From positions 310,001-374,000 of the forward strand of contig NZ_MDJS01000001.1 in NCBI RefSeq assembly GCF_001705515.1: DNA of 64,000 nucleotides. The letters are read 5' to 3'. Within the stretch, counting starts at the first letter, position 1. The number at the start of each line of letters is the position of its first letter. Shown here piece after piece: positions 54,396-63,142 of the stretch. The notes under the pieces were generated by a model. That model was not told where the DNA came from. It saw only the letters and a program-made list of their open reading frames with translations, and made no database searches. The DNA comes from Mucilaginibacter sp. PPCGB 2223 (GTDB lineage Bacteria > Bacteroidota > Bacteroidia > Sphingobacteriales > Sphingobacteriaceae). The translations under genes and the position numbers were made by a program.

Positions 54396-55286
54396 ATGAA
54401 GGCGACGTTAAAAAAAGCCACTCCAAATCCGGAGCAGTCCTTTAATATTCATAAAGATATCGGACATGCTATGTTAAGTGCCTGGCATTATCATCCGGAA
54501 TGTGAACTCCTGGTACTTAAACGAACTTATGGCACCTGCCTGATCGGTGACCACGTAGGCCCCTTTAAAAACGGTGACGTATTTTTATTTGGCTCAAACC
54601 TGCCTCATACCTTCAGGGGCGAAAAAAAATACCTCGAGCGGGATGACGAAAAAATAGGCGAGACGATCGTTATCCTGTTTCAGAATAATATTTGGGGCGA
54701 TGCTTTTTTAAATCTTCCTGAAATAAGCCCGATTGTAAAATTACTCAATACCAGCAAGCTGGGGTTACGATTAAAAGGGTCGACCAGACGAAAGGTGGCT
54801 AAAATAGCGGAAGAAATGCTCCTTGATTCTCCGGCAAGGAAACTGATCAATCTACTCTCTGCACTGGAACTGATAGCGGCCTCGAAAGAGTATGAGTTGA
54901 TCTCGTCCAGCGGTTTTAACCCCGAAGTAAACCAGGTTGACCAAAGCCGGATCAATACGATATTTGAATATACCTTTAATAATTATCATCGTAAAGTTGT
55001 TTTGGAAGACGTAGCGGCTATCATCAATATGGGTAAGCATTCGTTTTGCAGGTACTTTAAATCAAAAACAAAAAAAACGTATATCCAGTTCTTAATGGAA
55101 GTGAGGATAGGGCATGCATGCCGGTTGTTGGTTGAAGAAGAGTTTAATATGGCCGAGATCGGGTACGCCTGCGGTTACAATAATATTTCTCATTTCTATC
55201 ACCAGTTTAAAGCGCTCACCAAAAAAAATCCGCTTGATTATCGCCACAACTACCTCAGAACCGAAGCTATGAAGGTGGCTGATTAA
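54396..55286 (+). CDS. AraC-family transcriptional regulator with N-terminal cupin-like domain
   Basis: 296 residues. An N-terminal sensor of the AraC-binding/cupin type (WHYHPECELLVLKRT, GDVFLFGSNLPHTF), then a linker, then a C-terminal AraC HTH pair (about 190-285: RKVVLEDVAAIINMGKHSFCRYFKSKTKKT, EIGYACGYNNISHFYHQFKALTKKNPLDYR). It likely responds to a small sugar or sugar acid. Position between the divergent SusC/SusD pair and the pentonate operon, with 34-bp repeats on both sides, suggests that it controls both and itself. Confidence 0.92.
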   Translation: MKATLKKATPNPEQSFNIHKDIGHAMLSAWHYHPECELLVLKRTYGTCLIGDHVGPFKNGDVFLFGSNLPHTFRGEKKYLERDDEKIGETIVILFQNNIWGDAFLNLPEISPIVKLLNTSKLGLRLKGSTRRKVAKIAEEMLLDSPARKLINLLSALELIAASKEYELISSSGFNPEVNQVDQSRINTIFEYTFNNYHRKVVLEDVAAIINMGKHSFCRYFKSKTKKTYIQFLMEVRIGHACRLLVEEEFNMAEIGYACGYNNISHFYHQFKALTKKNPLDYRHNYLRTEAMKVAD

Positions 55287-55418
55287 GAAAATCAATATCG
55301 CTTGCTAATAATTTGCATCCCTATTGTTTTTTTGACACCGGCCCCTGGTTTGAGATAATTATTATCGGCTATCCGGTTTTATTGTTATTCGCGAAATCTC
55401 AAGCAAACGGGACATTTT

Positions 55419-55452
55419 ACTATTGAAGCAAATTTTTGTAGTATATTAACAA
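55419..55452 (+). repeat. 34-bp repeat, copy 3 (candidate AraC operator)
   Basis: Begins ACTATTGAAGCAA, ends GTATATTAACAA. Matches copy 2 at 28 of 34 positions, same orientation, 113 bp before the start codon of the FAH-family gene. It lies between the AraC stop and the operon it would control. Confidence 0.78.
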
Positions 55453-55565
55453 TATGTGGCAAACAAAGCCTTACAGGGCTTATTTGCTGATCTCTGGCAC
55501 AGGCCGGAGTTCTCGAATAAATCAATAAACCCTATATTCACCCCGACTAAGTTTAACCTGATATC

Positions 55566-56405
55566 ATGAGAATTTATAACACTACCCGGGGTATCATTAT
55601 TAGCCACCATGACCAGTTTTTTTTGTCCGAAGAAAGGGACTGGAATGTTTTTGTCAACCGGAGTAATCTTTATAAAGCTGTTTGCAATGAGTTGCAACAG
55701 CTTGAGGCTAATGATCAATTAACGGAACTAATTACTTCAGCGTTGCTGGCACCTATCGCCGATCAGGAAGTGTGGGCATCCGGCGTAACTTATTTCCGCA
55801 GCCGGGAAGCCCGGATAGAAGAATCAAAAGATGCGAAAGGGGGCGACTTTTATACAAGGGTATACGATGCGGAGCGACCCGAACTTTTTTTTAAATCACC
55901 CGCCTATCGTACCGTGGGGCCGGGTAGCCAGGTCCGCATCCGCAAAGATTCGCGGTGGAATGTACCCGAACCTGAGTTGACCTTGTTCGTTTGCTCGGGG
56001 GGGACTATTGAAGGGTATACCATTGGCAATGATATGTCTTCGAGAGACATTGAAGGCGAAAATCCGCTCTACCTCCCGCAGGCAAAATCATATAATGGGG
56101 CAGCAGCCCTGGGTCCCTGCCTGTTGGTGCAGGAAAATCCGATCGATCCGGATGCGGCTATCAGTATGGAAATCGTCCGGGACTCGGCTGTTGTGTTCAG
56201 CGACCAGATCTCTATAAACCAGATGAAGCGCAAGCATACCGAACTTGTCAGTTACCTGTTCAGGGAGCTGGATTTTCCACACGGTACCTTTTTAATGACG
56301 GGCACCGGCATAATCCCGCATGATGATTTTACCCTGCATGCCGGCGACATCGTAAAAATAACCATTGCAGAGATCGGGACATTGATAAACACAGTTGCAC
56401 AATGA
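55566..56405 (+). CDS. FAH-family 2-keto-3-deoxypentonate dehydratase (predicted)
   Basis: 279-residue cytoplasmic enzyme of the fumarylacetoacetate-hydrolase superfamily. The metal ligands are visible: Glu135 and Glu137 (VPEPELTLF) and Asp156 (IGNDMSSRD). The N-terminal segment [18 protein letters not shown] is the type seen in 2-keto-3-deoxy-D-xylonate/L-arabinonate dehydratases rather than in fumarylacetoacetase. The predicted reaction is 2-keto-3-deoxypentonate to alpha-ketoglutarate semialdehyde, the second Weimberg step. The neighbours supply the steps before and after, which is the main support. Its stop overlaps the next start (ATGA). Confidence 0.82.
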   Translation: MRIYNTTRGIIISHHDQFFLSEERDWNVFVNRSNLYKAVCNELQQLEANDQLTELITSALLAPIADQEVWASGVTYFRSREARIEESKDAKGGDFYTRVYDAERPELFFKSPAYRTVGPGSQVRIRKDSRWNVPEPELTLFVCSGGTIEGYTIGNDMSSRDIEGENPLYLPQAKSYNGAAALGPCLLVQENPIDPDAAISMEIVRDSAVVFSDQISINQMKRKHTELVSYLFRELDFPHGTFLMTGTGIIPHDDFTLHAGDIVKITIAEIGTLINTVAQ

Positions 56406-57982
56406 TGGTTGGAGAACAAATAAAACAAATAATAGGTTTTGAAGCATCGGACGATGGAAGTGAGTTAATGACCTCCCACAATCCGGCTAACGACGATAAG
56501 GTAGCTGAGTTTTTTATAGCCACGACAGCCGAGGTTGATAAGGCTGTCGAAAAAGCAGCGGCCGCTTTCCAACTGTACCGGAAAAAATCGGGGACCGAGA
56601 AAGCCGGCTTTTTAGAAGCAATAGCTGATGAAATTATGGCTATAGGAGAGGAATTGGTTACCGTTTGCTGCGCTGAATCCGGATTGCCCCAGGGGCGTAT
56701 CGCAGGTGAACGGGGCCGCACCACAGGACAACTCAAATTATTTGCTGATTTATTAAAAGAAGGCTCGTGGCTGGACGCACGGATCGAAACTGCCAACCCT
56801 GACCGCGTACCGCTTCCAAAACCCGATATCCGTTCTATGCAAATACCCCTTGGTCCGGTAGTAGTTTTTGGGGCAAGTAATTTTCCACTGGCCTTTTCGG
56901 TGGCTGGCGGCGATACGGCGTCGGCATTGGCTGCGGGTTGCAGCGTTGTTGTAAAGGCTCATCCTGCCCATCCGGCAACCAGCTGGCTTATTGGCAAGGC
57001 TATTCAAAAAGCAGCCAGGTCAACCGGTATGCCTGACGGTGTTTTCTCCCTGTTATTCGGCGATGGGCCGGTTTTAGGCGCCCAGTTAGTTAAACACCCT
57101 GAAGTAAAAGCTGTGGGTTTTACAGGGTCATTCGGTGCAGGTAAAGCCATTTATGACCTTGCGGTGCGTAGGGATGTCCCTATCCCTGTTTATGCTGAGA
57201 TGGGAAGTACCAATCCGGTGTTTATCCTTCCGCAGGCTTTGCAAAACCATGGTGATGCTATTGCTAAAGGGTTTTCGGGGTCGGTAACCCTGGGGGTAGG
57301 TCAATTTTGCACAAATCCGGGAATGCTTATTTATGAAACCTCCGAAGTATTTACGGCTAAGCTGGAAGGGGAATTTAAGCAAACACTCGGCGGCGTTATG
57401 CTGACTACTCATATCTATCAATCATACAACACCGGGATTGATAGACATGCAAATACTGCAGGCGTACTCGAGCTGGCAAAAGGGAATACCCCGGGTGGTT
57501 TGAATACGGCGATGCCCACACTATTTAAAATAAAAAGCGATGCCTTAAAAACGCACCCTGATTTGTCTGAAGAGGTGTTCGGTCCAACCAGCATGGTGGT
57601 AGAGGCTACCTCCAGGCGAGATATGCTGGAAATAGCCCGAAACCTTACCGGGCATTTAACAGCGACAGTACACGGAACCGATAGTGATCTGGCCGATTAT
57701 AAAGACCTGCTGGATATTTTAGAACAGAAAGTGGGCAGGCTGCTGATTAATGGTTTCCCTACCGGGGTTGAAGTATGTAGTGCGATGGTGCATGGCGGGC
57801 CGTTCCCTGCTACAACCGACTCCCGAAGCACATCAGTTGGTACGGCAGCAATTAACCGGTTTACACGGCCGGTATGTTACCAGAACATGCCGCAGGACTT
57901 ACTGCCGGATGAATTAAAGAACAACAATGTCTTAGGTATCTGGAGATTAGTAAACGGTAGCTTAAGTAAAGAAGAAATCTAA
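56402..57982 (+). CDS. Alpha-ketoglutarate semialdehyde (2,5-dioxopentanoate) dehydrogenase
   Basis: 526-residue NAD(P)-dependent aldehyde dehydrogenase. The catalytic Cys303 is in VGQFCTNPG and the general-base Glu266 in YAEMGSTNP; the cofactor region [11 protein letters not shown] and [12 protein letters not shown] are present. The length and the VGQFCTNPG context match the NADP-type ketoglutarate semialdehyde dehydrogenases of sugar-acid pathways. It oxidises the semialdehyde to alpha-ketoglutarate, which enters the TCA cycle. It overlaps the FAH gene by 4 nt (ATGA) and precedes the dehydratase by 27 bp. Confidence 0.88.
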   Translation: MMVGEQIKQIIGFEASDDGSELMTSHNPANDDKVAEFFIATTAEVDKAVEKAAAAFQLYRKKSGTEKAGFLEAIADEIMAIGEELVTVCCAESGLPQGRIAGERGRTTGQLKLFADLLKEGSWLDARIETANPDRVPLPKPDIRSMQIPLGPVVVFGASNFPLAFSVAGGDTASALAAGCSVVVKAHPAHPATSWLIGKAIQKAARSTGMPDGVFSLLFGDGPVLGAQLVKHPEVKAVGFTGSFGAGKAIYDLAVRRDVPIPVYAEMGSTNPVFILPQALQNHGDAIAKGFSGSVTLGVGQFCTNPGMLIYETSEVFTAKLEGEFKQTLGGVMLTTHIYQSYNTGIDRHANTAGVLELAKGNTPGGLNTAMPTLFKIKSDALKTHPDLSEEVFGPTSMVVEATSRRDMLEIARNLTGHLTATVHGTDSDLADYKDLLDILEQKVGRLLINGFPTGVEVCSAMVHGGPFPATTDSRSTSVGTAAINRFTRPVCYQNMPQDLLPDELKNNNVLGIWRLVNGSLSKEEI

Positions 57983-58009
57983 ATTATAAACTAACAAATA
58001 ACGGTAGAT

Positions 58010-59722
58010 ATGGGATCATATAGAAGTTCAGACTGGTTTGGGAAAAAAGATAAAATGGGTCTGATTTACCGGAGCTGGATGAAAAATCAGGGAATGCCGG
58101 AGGACATGTTCGATGGCAGGCCTGTGATCGGGATCTGTAACACATGGTCGGAGCTCACACCTTGCAACGCGCATCTGCGTGACATAGCCGAAAGCGTACG
58201 GCGCGGTGTGCTGGAAGCTGGCGGTTTCCCGCTTGAGTTTCCCATTATGTCATTAGGCGAAACGCTGCTAAAACCTACGGCTATGCTGTTTCGCAACCTG
58301 GCCAGCATGGATGCCGAAGAATCCATCAGAGGAAATCCTATCGACGGTGTGGTACTACTAACCGGATGCGATAAAACTACGCCTTCCACCTTAATGGGGG
58401 CGGCCAGTGTGGATTTGCCAACCATTGTTGTGCAGGGTGGGCCGATGCTGAACGGCAAATACCACGGTCATGACATCGGTTCGGGTACCAGTGTATGGAA
58501 GCTGACCGAAGAGTTGAAAAAAGGCAACATCAGTTACGAAGAATATACAGAGGTAGAAAGCTGCATGTCGCGCAGTGCAGGCCACTGTATGACCATGGGT
58601 ACGGCTTCAACGATGGCCTGCATGGTCGAAGCGCTGGGTATGAGCCTAAGCGGTGGCGCGGCTATACCGGCCGTGGATGCCAGGAGGAAAAGACTTGCTC
58701 AACTATCCGGCAGAAGGATCGTAGAAATGGTGAAAGAAGATCTGCGCATCTCTAAAATACTAACCCGTGATGCATTTGAAAACGCCATTAAAATTAATGC
58801 CGCAGTTGGTGGCTCGTCTAACTTTGTTATTCATCTCACAGCTATTGCAGGTAGGATAGGCGTAGAATTGAATTTGGAAGATTATGATAAAATTGGCAGT
58901 AAGATGCCGCTGCTGGTAAACCTGATGCCTTCCGGGAAATTCCTGATGGAAGATTTTTATTATGCAGGTGGTGTACCCGCAGTTATTAATCAAATGCGAT
59001 CTCAGCTTAAGATGGATACGCTTACGGTAAGCGGTAAATCACATCGGGAAAATATTGAGGGTTCTGGCGTGAATTATAACAAAGAGGTTATTTATGAATA
59101 TGATTCCCCTTTAACACCAGAGGCGGGTATCGTTGTATTAAAAGGTAACCTGGCATTAAACGGTGCGGTGATTAAGCCCTCAGCAGCAACGCCGGAATTA
59201 ATGCAACATAGCGGCCGTGCAGTTGTTTTTGAAAACATTGAGGATTATCATGCCCGGATAGATGACCCTGACCTGGATATCGATGAAACTTGTGTAATGG
59301 TTTTAAAAAGCGTGGGGCCCGTTGGTTATCCCGGCATGCCCGAGGTTGGTAATATGACGCTGCCAAAAAAATTACTGGATAAAGGGGTAATGGATATGGT
59401 CAGGATATCAGACGGCAGAATGAGCGGCACCGCTTATGGGACGGTTATCCTGCATGTATCGCCCGAGTCGGCTATCGGTGGAAATTTGGGGCTTGTTGAG
59501 AACGGGGATATCATCGAACTGGACGTTGCGGGCAAACGCATCCACCTGGCGGTTAGCGATGAAGAACTGGCCGACAGGAAAAGTAAATGGATACCACCAC
59601 CGGTTACAGAACGCGGTTATGTCAATATGTATGTCAAGCACGTACAGCAGGCCGATAAGGGTGCCGATCTGGATTTCCTGGTAGGTGGATCAGGATCGAC
59701 CGTAACCCGCGACTCGCATTAA
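58010..59722 (+). CDS. IlvD/Edd-family pentonate dehydratase (D-xylonate or L-arabinonate)
   Basis: 570 residues. Iron-sulfur ligands: Cys52 (LTPCNAHL), Cys120 (LTGCDKTTPS) and Cys193 (SAGHCMTMGTAST). From memory, the [2Fe-2S] L-arabinonate dehydratase of Rhizobium leguminosarum uses Cys59, Cys127 and Cys200, which is the same set shifted by exactly seven. The active-site serine region SDGRMSGTAYG has Ser472. These features favour a sugar-acid dehydratase over the amino-acid enzyme IlvD. It catalyses the first Weimberg step, pentonate to 2-keto-3-deoxypentonate. Which pentonate cannot be told from sequence. Confidence 0.88.
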   Translation: MGSYRSSDWFGKKDKMGLIYRSWMKNQGMPEDMFDGRPVIGICNTWSELTPCNAHLRDIAESVRRGVLEAGGFPLEFPIMSLGETLLKPTAMLFRNLASMDAEESIRGNPIDGVVLLTGCDKTTPSTLMGAASVDLPTIVVQGGPMLNGKYHGHDIGSGTSVWKLTEELKKGNISYEEYTEVESCMSRSAGHCMTMGTASTMACMVEALGMSLSGGAAIPAVDARRKRLAQLSGRRIVEMVKEDLRISKILTRDAFENAIKINAAVGGSSNFVIHLTAIAGRIGVELNLEDYDKIGSKMPLLVNLMPSGKFLMEDFYYAGGVPAVINQMRSQLKMDTLTVSGKSHRENIEGSGVNYNKEVIYEYDSPLTPEAGIVVLKGNLALNGAVIKPSAATPELMQHSGRAVVFENIEDYHARIDDPDLDIDETCVMVLKSVGPVGYPGMPEVGNMTLPKKLLDKGVMDMVRISDGRMSGTAYGTVILHVSPESAIGGNLGLVENGDIIELDVAGKRIHLAVSDEELADRKSKWIPPPVTERGYVNMYVKHVQQADKGADLDFLVGGSGSTVTRDSH

Positions 59723-59730
59723 ACCAAGCC

Positions 59731-61050
59731 ATGGCCATAATCATTCTGTTTGCCTGTATAATAACGTTGGTATTGCTGATAGCCTGGGCCAGGGTAAATA
59801 CTTTCCTGGCGTTCTTAATCGTATCCGTAATGGCGGCCCTGTTATTGGGCATGCCCCTAAACCGTATCCCTCAGGCGGTTAACAAGGGGTTAGGTGATAC
59901 GCTGGGCTCGTTGGTGATCATCATTGTGTTAGGGGCCATGCTGGGTAAACTGGTAGCCTTTAGTGGTGCGGCGCAAAAAATAGCTACGGTATTAAAAAAT
60001 ACTTTTGGATATAAATATGTAACCTGGGCCATGTCTTTAACAGGCTTTATTGTAGGCATCCCCCTGTTTTATAATGTAGGATTTGTCCTGCTGATACCTA
60101 TTATCTTTTCAGTTGCTTACAGCTATAAGGTACCATTGGTATACGTTGGTTTACCGATGCTGGCATCGCTCTCGGTAATGCATGGCTTCGTACCGCCCCA
60201 CCCATCGCCTATGGCATTGGTGTCGCAATTCCATGCCGACCTGGCCAAAACTTTTGCCTACGGCACTATAGTCGCTATCCCTGCTATAATTATTGCAGGG
60301 CCTGTTTTTGCAAGCACGTTAAAAAATATGCAATCCAGCCCGACAATTATTTTACAGGCTGATCAGCTAACCGATGAGGAATTGCCCGGCATAGGAAACA
60401 GCATCATTTCCTCTTTGCTCCCGGTGCTGATTATTGGTGGCGCTACTTTAACTGCCCGAATATTCGGCGATAATACGGGCATTAAAAATATCGCCGGCTT
60501 TATCAGTGAACCGGCTATCGCCATGATACTGACCATGTGCATCGCAACCTGTACCCTGGGTCTGTGGGCAGGCAAAACGCTCAGTACGGTTATGGGTATC
60601 TATGCCGAAGCGGTTAAGGATATCGCAATGATCCTGTTGATAATCGGAAGCGCCGGAATTCTGAAGCAAATATTTGTTGAAACGGGTGTAAGCACCCAGA
60701 TGGCTTCCATATTGCAGCAGCTCAGCCTGCCTCCTTTGCTTTTAGCCTGGCTTATCACGGCTATACTTCGGCTTAGCCTGGGTTCGGCTACCATCGCTGG
60801 TTTAACCGCCGCAGGCATCGTTTATCCGCTGATGGGGCCTTATGGCCCCGATCCCAACCTGATGGTGTTGGCCGTAGGCGCCGGTAGCCTGTTCTGTTCG
60901 CATGTTAATGATACCTCTTTCTGGCTGTTTAAAGAGTATTTTGGCTTATCAATGAAACAAACTTTTTTATCCTGGTCCCTGATGGAAACGCTCGTTTCAG
61001 TTATCGGCCTGATCGGCGTACTGATACTGAGCGAAGTGCTTAGGCAATAG
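59731..61050 (+). CDS. GntP-family sugar-acid permease
   Basis: 439-residue inner-membrane protein with about 12-14 hydrophobic segments. GntP family features: the VIIIVLGAMLGKL segment, GIPLFYNVGFVLLIPI, and the PPHPSPMA motif after HGFV. The family imports gluconate and related acids with protons. It starts 8 bp after the dehydratase gene and is the last gene of the operon. It provides the entry step for a pentonate (or other aldonate), which is notable because no pentose dehydrogenase is encoded in the operon. Confidence 0.9.
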   Translation: MAIIILFACIITLVLLIAWARVNTFLAFLIVSVMAALLLGMPLNRIPQAVNKGLGDTLGSLVIIIVLGAMLGKLVAFSGAAQKIATVLKNTFGYKYVTWAMSLTGFIVGIPLFYNVGFVLLIPIIFSVAYSYKVPLVYVGLPMLASLSVMHGFVPPHPSPMALVSQFHADLAKTFAYGTIVAIPAIIIAGPVFASTLKNMQSSPTIILQADQLTDEELPGIGNSIISSLLPVLIIGGATLTARIFGDNTGIKNIAGFISEPAIAMILTMCIATCTLGLWAGKTLSTVMGIYAEAVKDIAMILLIIGSAGILKQIFVETGVSTQMASILQQLSLPPLLLAWLITAILRLSLGSATIAGLTAAGIVYPLMGPYGPDPNLMVLAVGAGSLFCSHVNDTSFWLFKEYFGLSMKQTFLSWSLMETLVSVIGLIGVLILSEVLRQ

Positions 61051-61089
61051 TGGTACAATTCTGCTTGTGAAAAGTAATTACCTTACCTT

Positions 61090-62400
61090 TCACCGTTTTA
61101 TCACCTGTTTTTTGATCTTATACCCACTCGTCCCAAAATACACAATAAACAAAAAACACAGCAGCGGAACGATGTACCCTGCTTGAATGTTATCATGATT
61201 AAAGTCGATCACGGTACCCATCAGGTAGGGAAGAATAGCGCCGCCGACTATCGACATAATCAACCAGGAAGAGGCCGGCTTGGTATCATCGCCCAAACCA
61301 TCAATACCCAGTGCAAATATCGTCGGGAACATAATCGACATAAAAAAGCCCATTGCGCCTAAGCAATAAACAACATATTCGCCTTTTCCCAGGATACATA
61401 CCGTGCACAACAAAGCGGCCATTACGGCATAAACGGTTAGCAATTTGTGTGATTTAACAACACTTAATATGGCCGTCCCGATAAAACGCCCACCCATAAA
61501 CAGCAAGCCATAATACAAACCAAGATAAACGGATGCCGACTTCTCATCTATACCTGCGCCTTGTTTGGCCATTCGGATAAAGAAGCTGGTCACGCAAACC
61601 TGGGCGCCCACATAAAAAAACTGTGCAAGCACGGCAAGTAACAAGTGCCGGTGTTTTAACGCGCCTAAAAAGCTTCCGCCAGATGATTCTTCCTTCGAAA
61701 TATTTTTAATTTCGGGCAACTTGCTTAGTATAAAGCAGATGGCTACAACAGCCAGTGTAGCGGCCAGTATACCGTAAGGTAATTTTACTGATGAAGCTTC
61801 ATGCAATAAATATGCAGATTTATCTGCAGCGGGCATAGCGTCGAGTTGAGTCCTGGTATACTCTTTGCCCGAAAGAATCAACATGCCGCCCACATACGGT
61901 GCAACTGTAGCTGCGGCTCCGTTAAAAGCCGCCGCCAGGTTAATGCGTGTTGTTGCGCCTGCCGGGTTGCCAAGTATGGCCGAGTAGGGGTTGGCGGCAG
62001 TTTCTAAGATAGCGATGCCGCAGCCGATAACAAATAATGAGCCTAAAAAGCCGAGGTAAGCCAACGCGTTTGCGGCCGGGATAAACAGGGCGGCACCGAT
62101 TGTGGCCAGCAACAGGCCTACTATAATGCTTTTTTTATAACCGATCTTTTTGAGCAGTATGCCTGCGGGTATCGCCATTACAAAATAAGCCAGGAATATG
62201 GCCGTATCCACCAGCGTCGATTGCCGGTTATTGAGCTGGCAGGCTTTTTTTAGGTGGGGTATCAAAATCCCGTCAAGGTTGTGCACCATGCCCCATAAAA
62301 AGAACAGCGAGCAGATGAGGATGAATGGTACTAAAAGCGTTTTGCCTTTAAGCGAGCTTTCGGGTATCGGTTGCTCGGTAGCGCCGGTGTTTATTTGCAT
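61090..62400 (-). CDS. FucP-family MFS sugar permease
   Basis: 436 residues, 12 predicted transmembrane helices. The N-terminal FFLWGMVHNLDGILIPHL and the ETAANPYSAILG motif mark the FucP (fucose:proton symporter) family, whose Bacteroidota members carry many sugars. It is convergent with the GntP gene (39 bp between stops) and starts 3 bp after the stop of the MaoC-like gene, so it is the downstream gene of that unit. Substrate unknown. Confidence 0.88.
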   Translation of the reverse strand: MQINTGATEQPIPESSLKGKTLLVPFILICSLFFLWGMVHNLDGILIPHLKKACQLNNRQSTLVDTAIFLAYFVMAIPAGILLKKIGYKKSIIVGLLLATIGAALFIPAANALAYLGFLGSLFVIGCGIAILETAANPYSAILGNPAGATTRINLAAAFNGAAATVAPYVGGMLILSGKEYTRTQLDAMPAADKSAYLLHEASSVKLPYGILAATLAVVAICFILSKLPEIKNISKEESSGGSFLGALKHRHLLLAVLAQFFYVGAQVCVTSFFIRMAKQGAGIDEKSASVYLGLYYGLLFMGGRFIGTAILSVVKSHKLLTVYAVMAALLCTVCILGKGEYVVYCLGAMGFFMSIMFPTIFALGIDGLGDDTKPASSWLIMSIVGGAILPYLMGTVIDFNHDNIQAGYIVPLLCFLFIVYFGTSGYKIKKQVIKR

Positions 62401-62403
62401 GGC

Positions 62404-62853
62404 TTAGGAGTTTTGTTTTCTTTTAACCATCAGCAGGTGATCGCAGGCCTGAACCACTTCGCCGTGCTGATTGATAATCTCTACGTGCTCGGTCACAATG
62501 CCGAACTCTGGCTTTTTAGCATCACTCTTGGCCGAAATGGTGATCTCCGAGTGTATCGTATCGCCAATAAATACCGGTTTGATAAAGCGCAGTGTATCAT
62601 ATCCCCGCGAAAAAGCTTCAGGGTTGATCTCCGACGCAGTTAACCCGATACCGATACTGAACACCATGGTGCCATGCGCTATCCGCTGTTTAAAAGGCTG
62701 GGTTTTGCACCATTCGGCATCCATGTGATGCGGGAAAAAGTCGCCTGTATGGCCGGCATGAACAACAAAATCAGTTTCGGTAATGGTGCGGCCAAGCGTT
62801 ACGCGTTTGTCGCCTATGGTATAATCTTCGAAGAACATGGATTTGAAGTACAT
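62404..62853 (-). CDS. MaoC-like (R)-specific hydratase/dehydratase-fold protein
   Basis: 149-residue hot-dog-fold protein. The hydratase-2 motif is present ([14 protein letters not shown], with Asp and His in the positions of the catalytic pair), followed by [12 protein letters not shown] start at Met6 (62838, [10 protein letters not shown]) is equally plausible. Family members hydrate enoyl-CoA substrates, but single-domain relatives also occur in sugar and dicarboxylate pathways. It lies between a Gfo/Idh oxidoreductase and a FucP permease; that context is unusual and its substrate is unknown. Confidence 0.82.
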   Translation of the reverse strand: MYFKSMFFEDYTIGDKRVTLGRTITETDFVVHAGHTGDFFPHHMDAEWCKTQPFKQRIAHGTMVFSIGIGLTASEINPEAFSRGYDTLRFIKPVFIGDTIHSEITISAKSDAKKPEFGIVTEHVEIINQHGEVVQACDHLLMVKRKQNS

Positions 62854-63002
62854 ATGTTGGTTTATTGGTGATCAGGTGAGCAGTTGTGTTGGCAGATTGT
62901 TTAACTATGGTATTAGCAGGTGTTTACTAAGTTGTTAAGTTATTTATTATTTACTGTCTTGACTCTTGTCTCTTAAATCTACTTATCAGAGCGTTGCCTG
63001 TG

Positions 63003-63095
63003 GCCCGGGCTATCCGCTCATACTGCGCGGGCATTAGCCACCGGGCTGGTATCCCTGCCTGCCGGCAGGCAGGCGCTGCTATCCCTAACGCGGGT
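63003..63095. repeat. Interspersed palindromic repeat, Bacteroidota type
   Basis: GC-rich island in an AT-rich gap. It opens with CCCGGGCTATCCGCT and ends with GCTGCTATCCCTAACGCGGG, and contains a perfect 20-bp palindrome (63054-63073). The two CTATCC ends enclosing variable sequence resemble a repeat I know from intergenic regions of many Flavobacteriia and Sphingobacteriia genomes. Function unknown. Confidence 0.6.
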
Positions 63096-63142
63096 TTTCG
63101 TTTAAATTCGAAATTGAACATTCGAAATAAAGCACTTCAAAA

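Noticed and set aside
56402..57982. Annotation of this aldehyde dehydrogenase as a succinate-semialdehyde or lactaldehyde enzyme
   Set aside because: The operon context with two sugar-acid dehydratases, and the length and active-site context, favour alpha-ketoglutarate semialdehyde dehydrogenase.
58010..59722. IlvD, dihydroxyacid dehydratase of branched-chain amino-acid synthesis
   Set aside because: No other ilv genes are nearby, and the cysteine spacing and neighbours fit a pentonate dehydratase.
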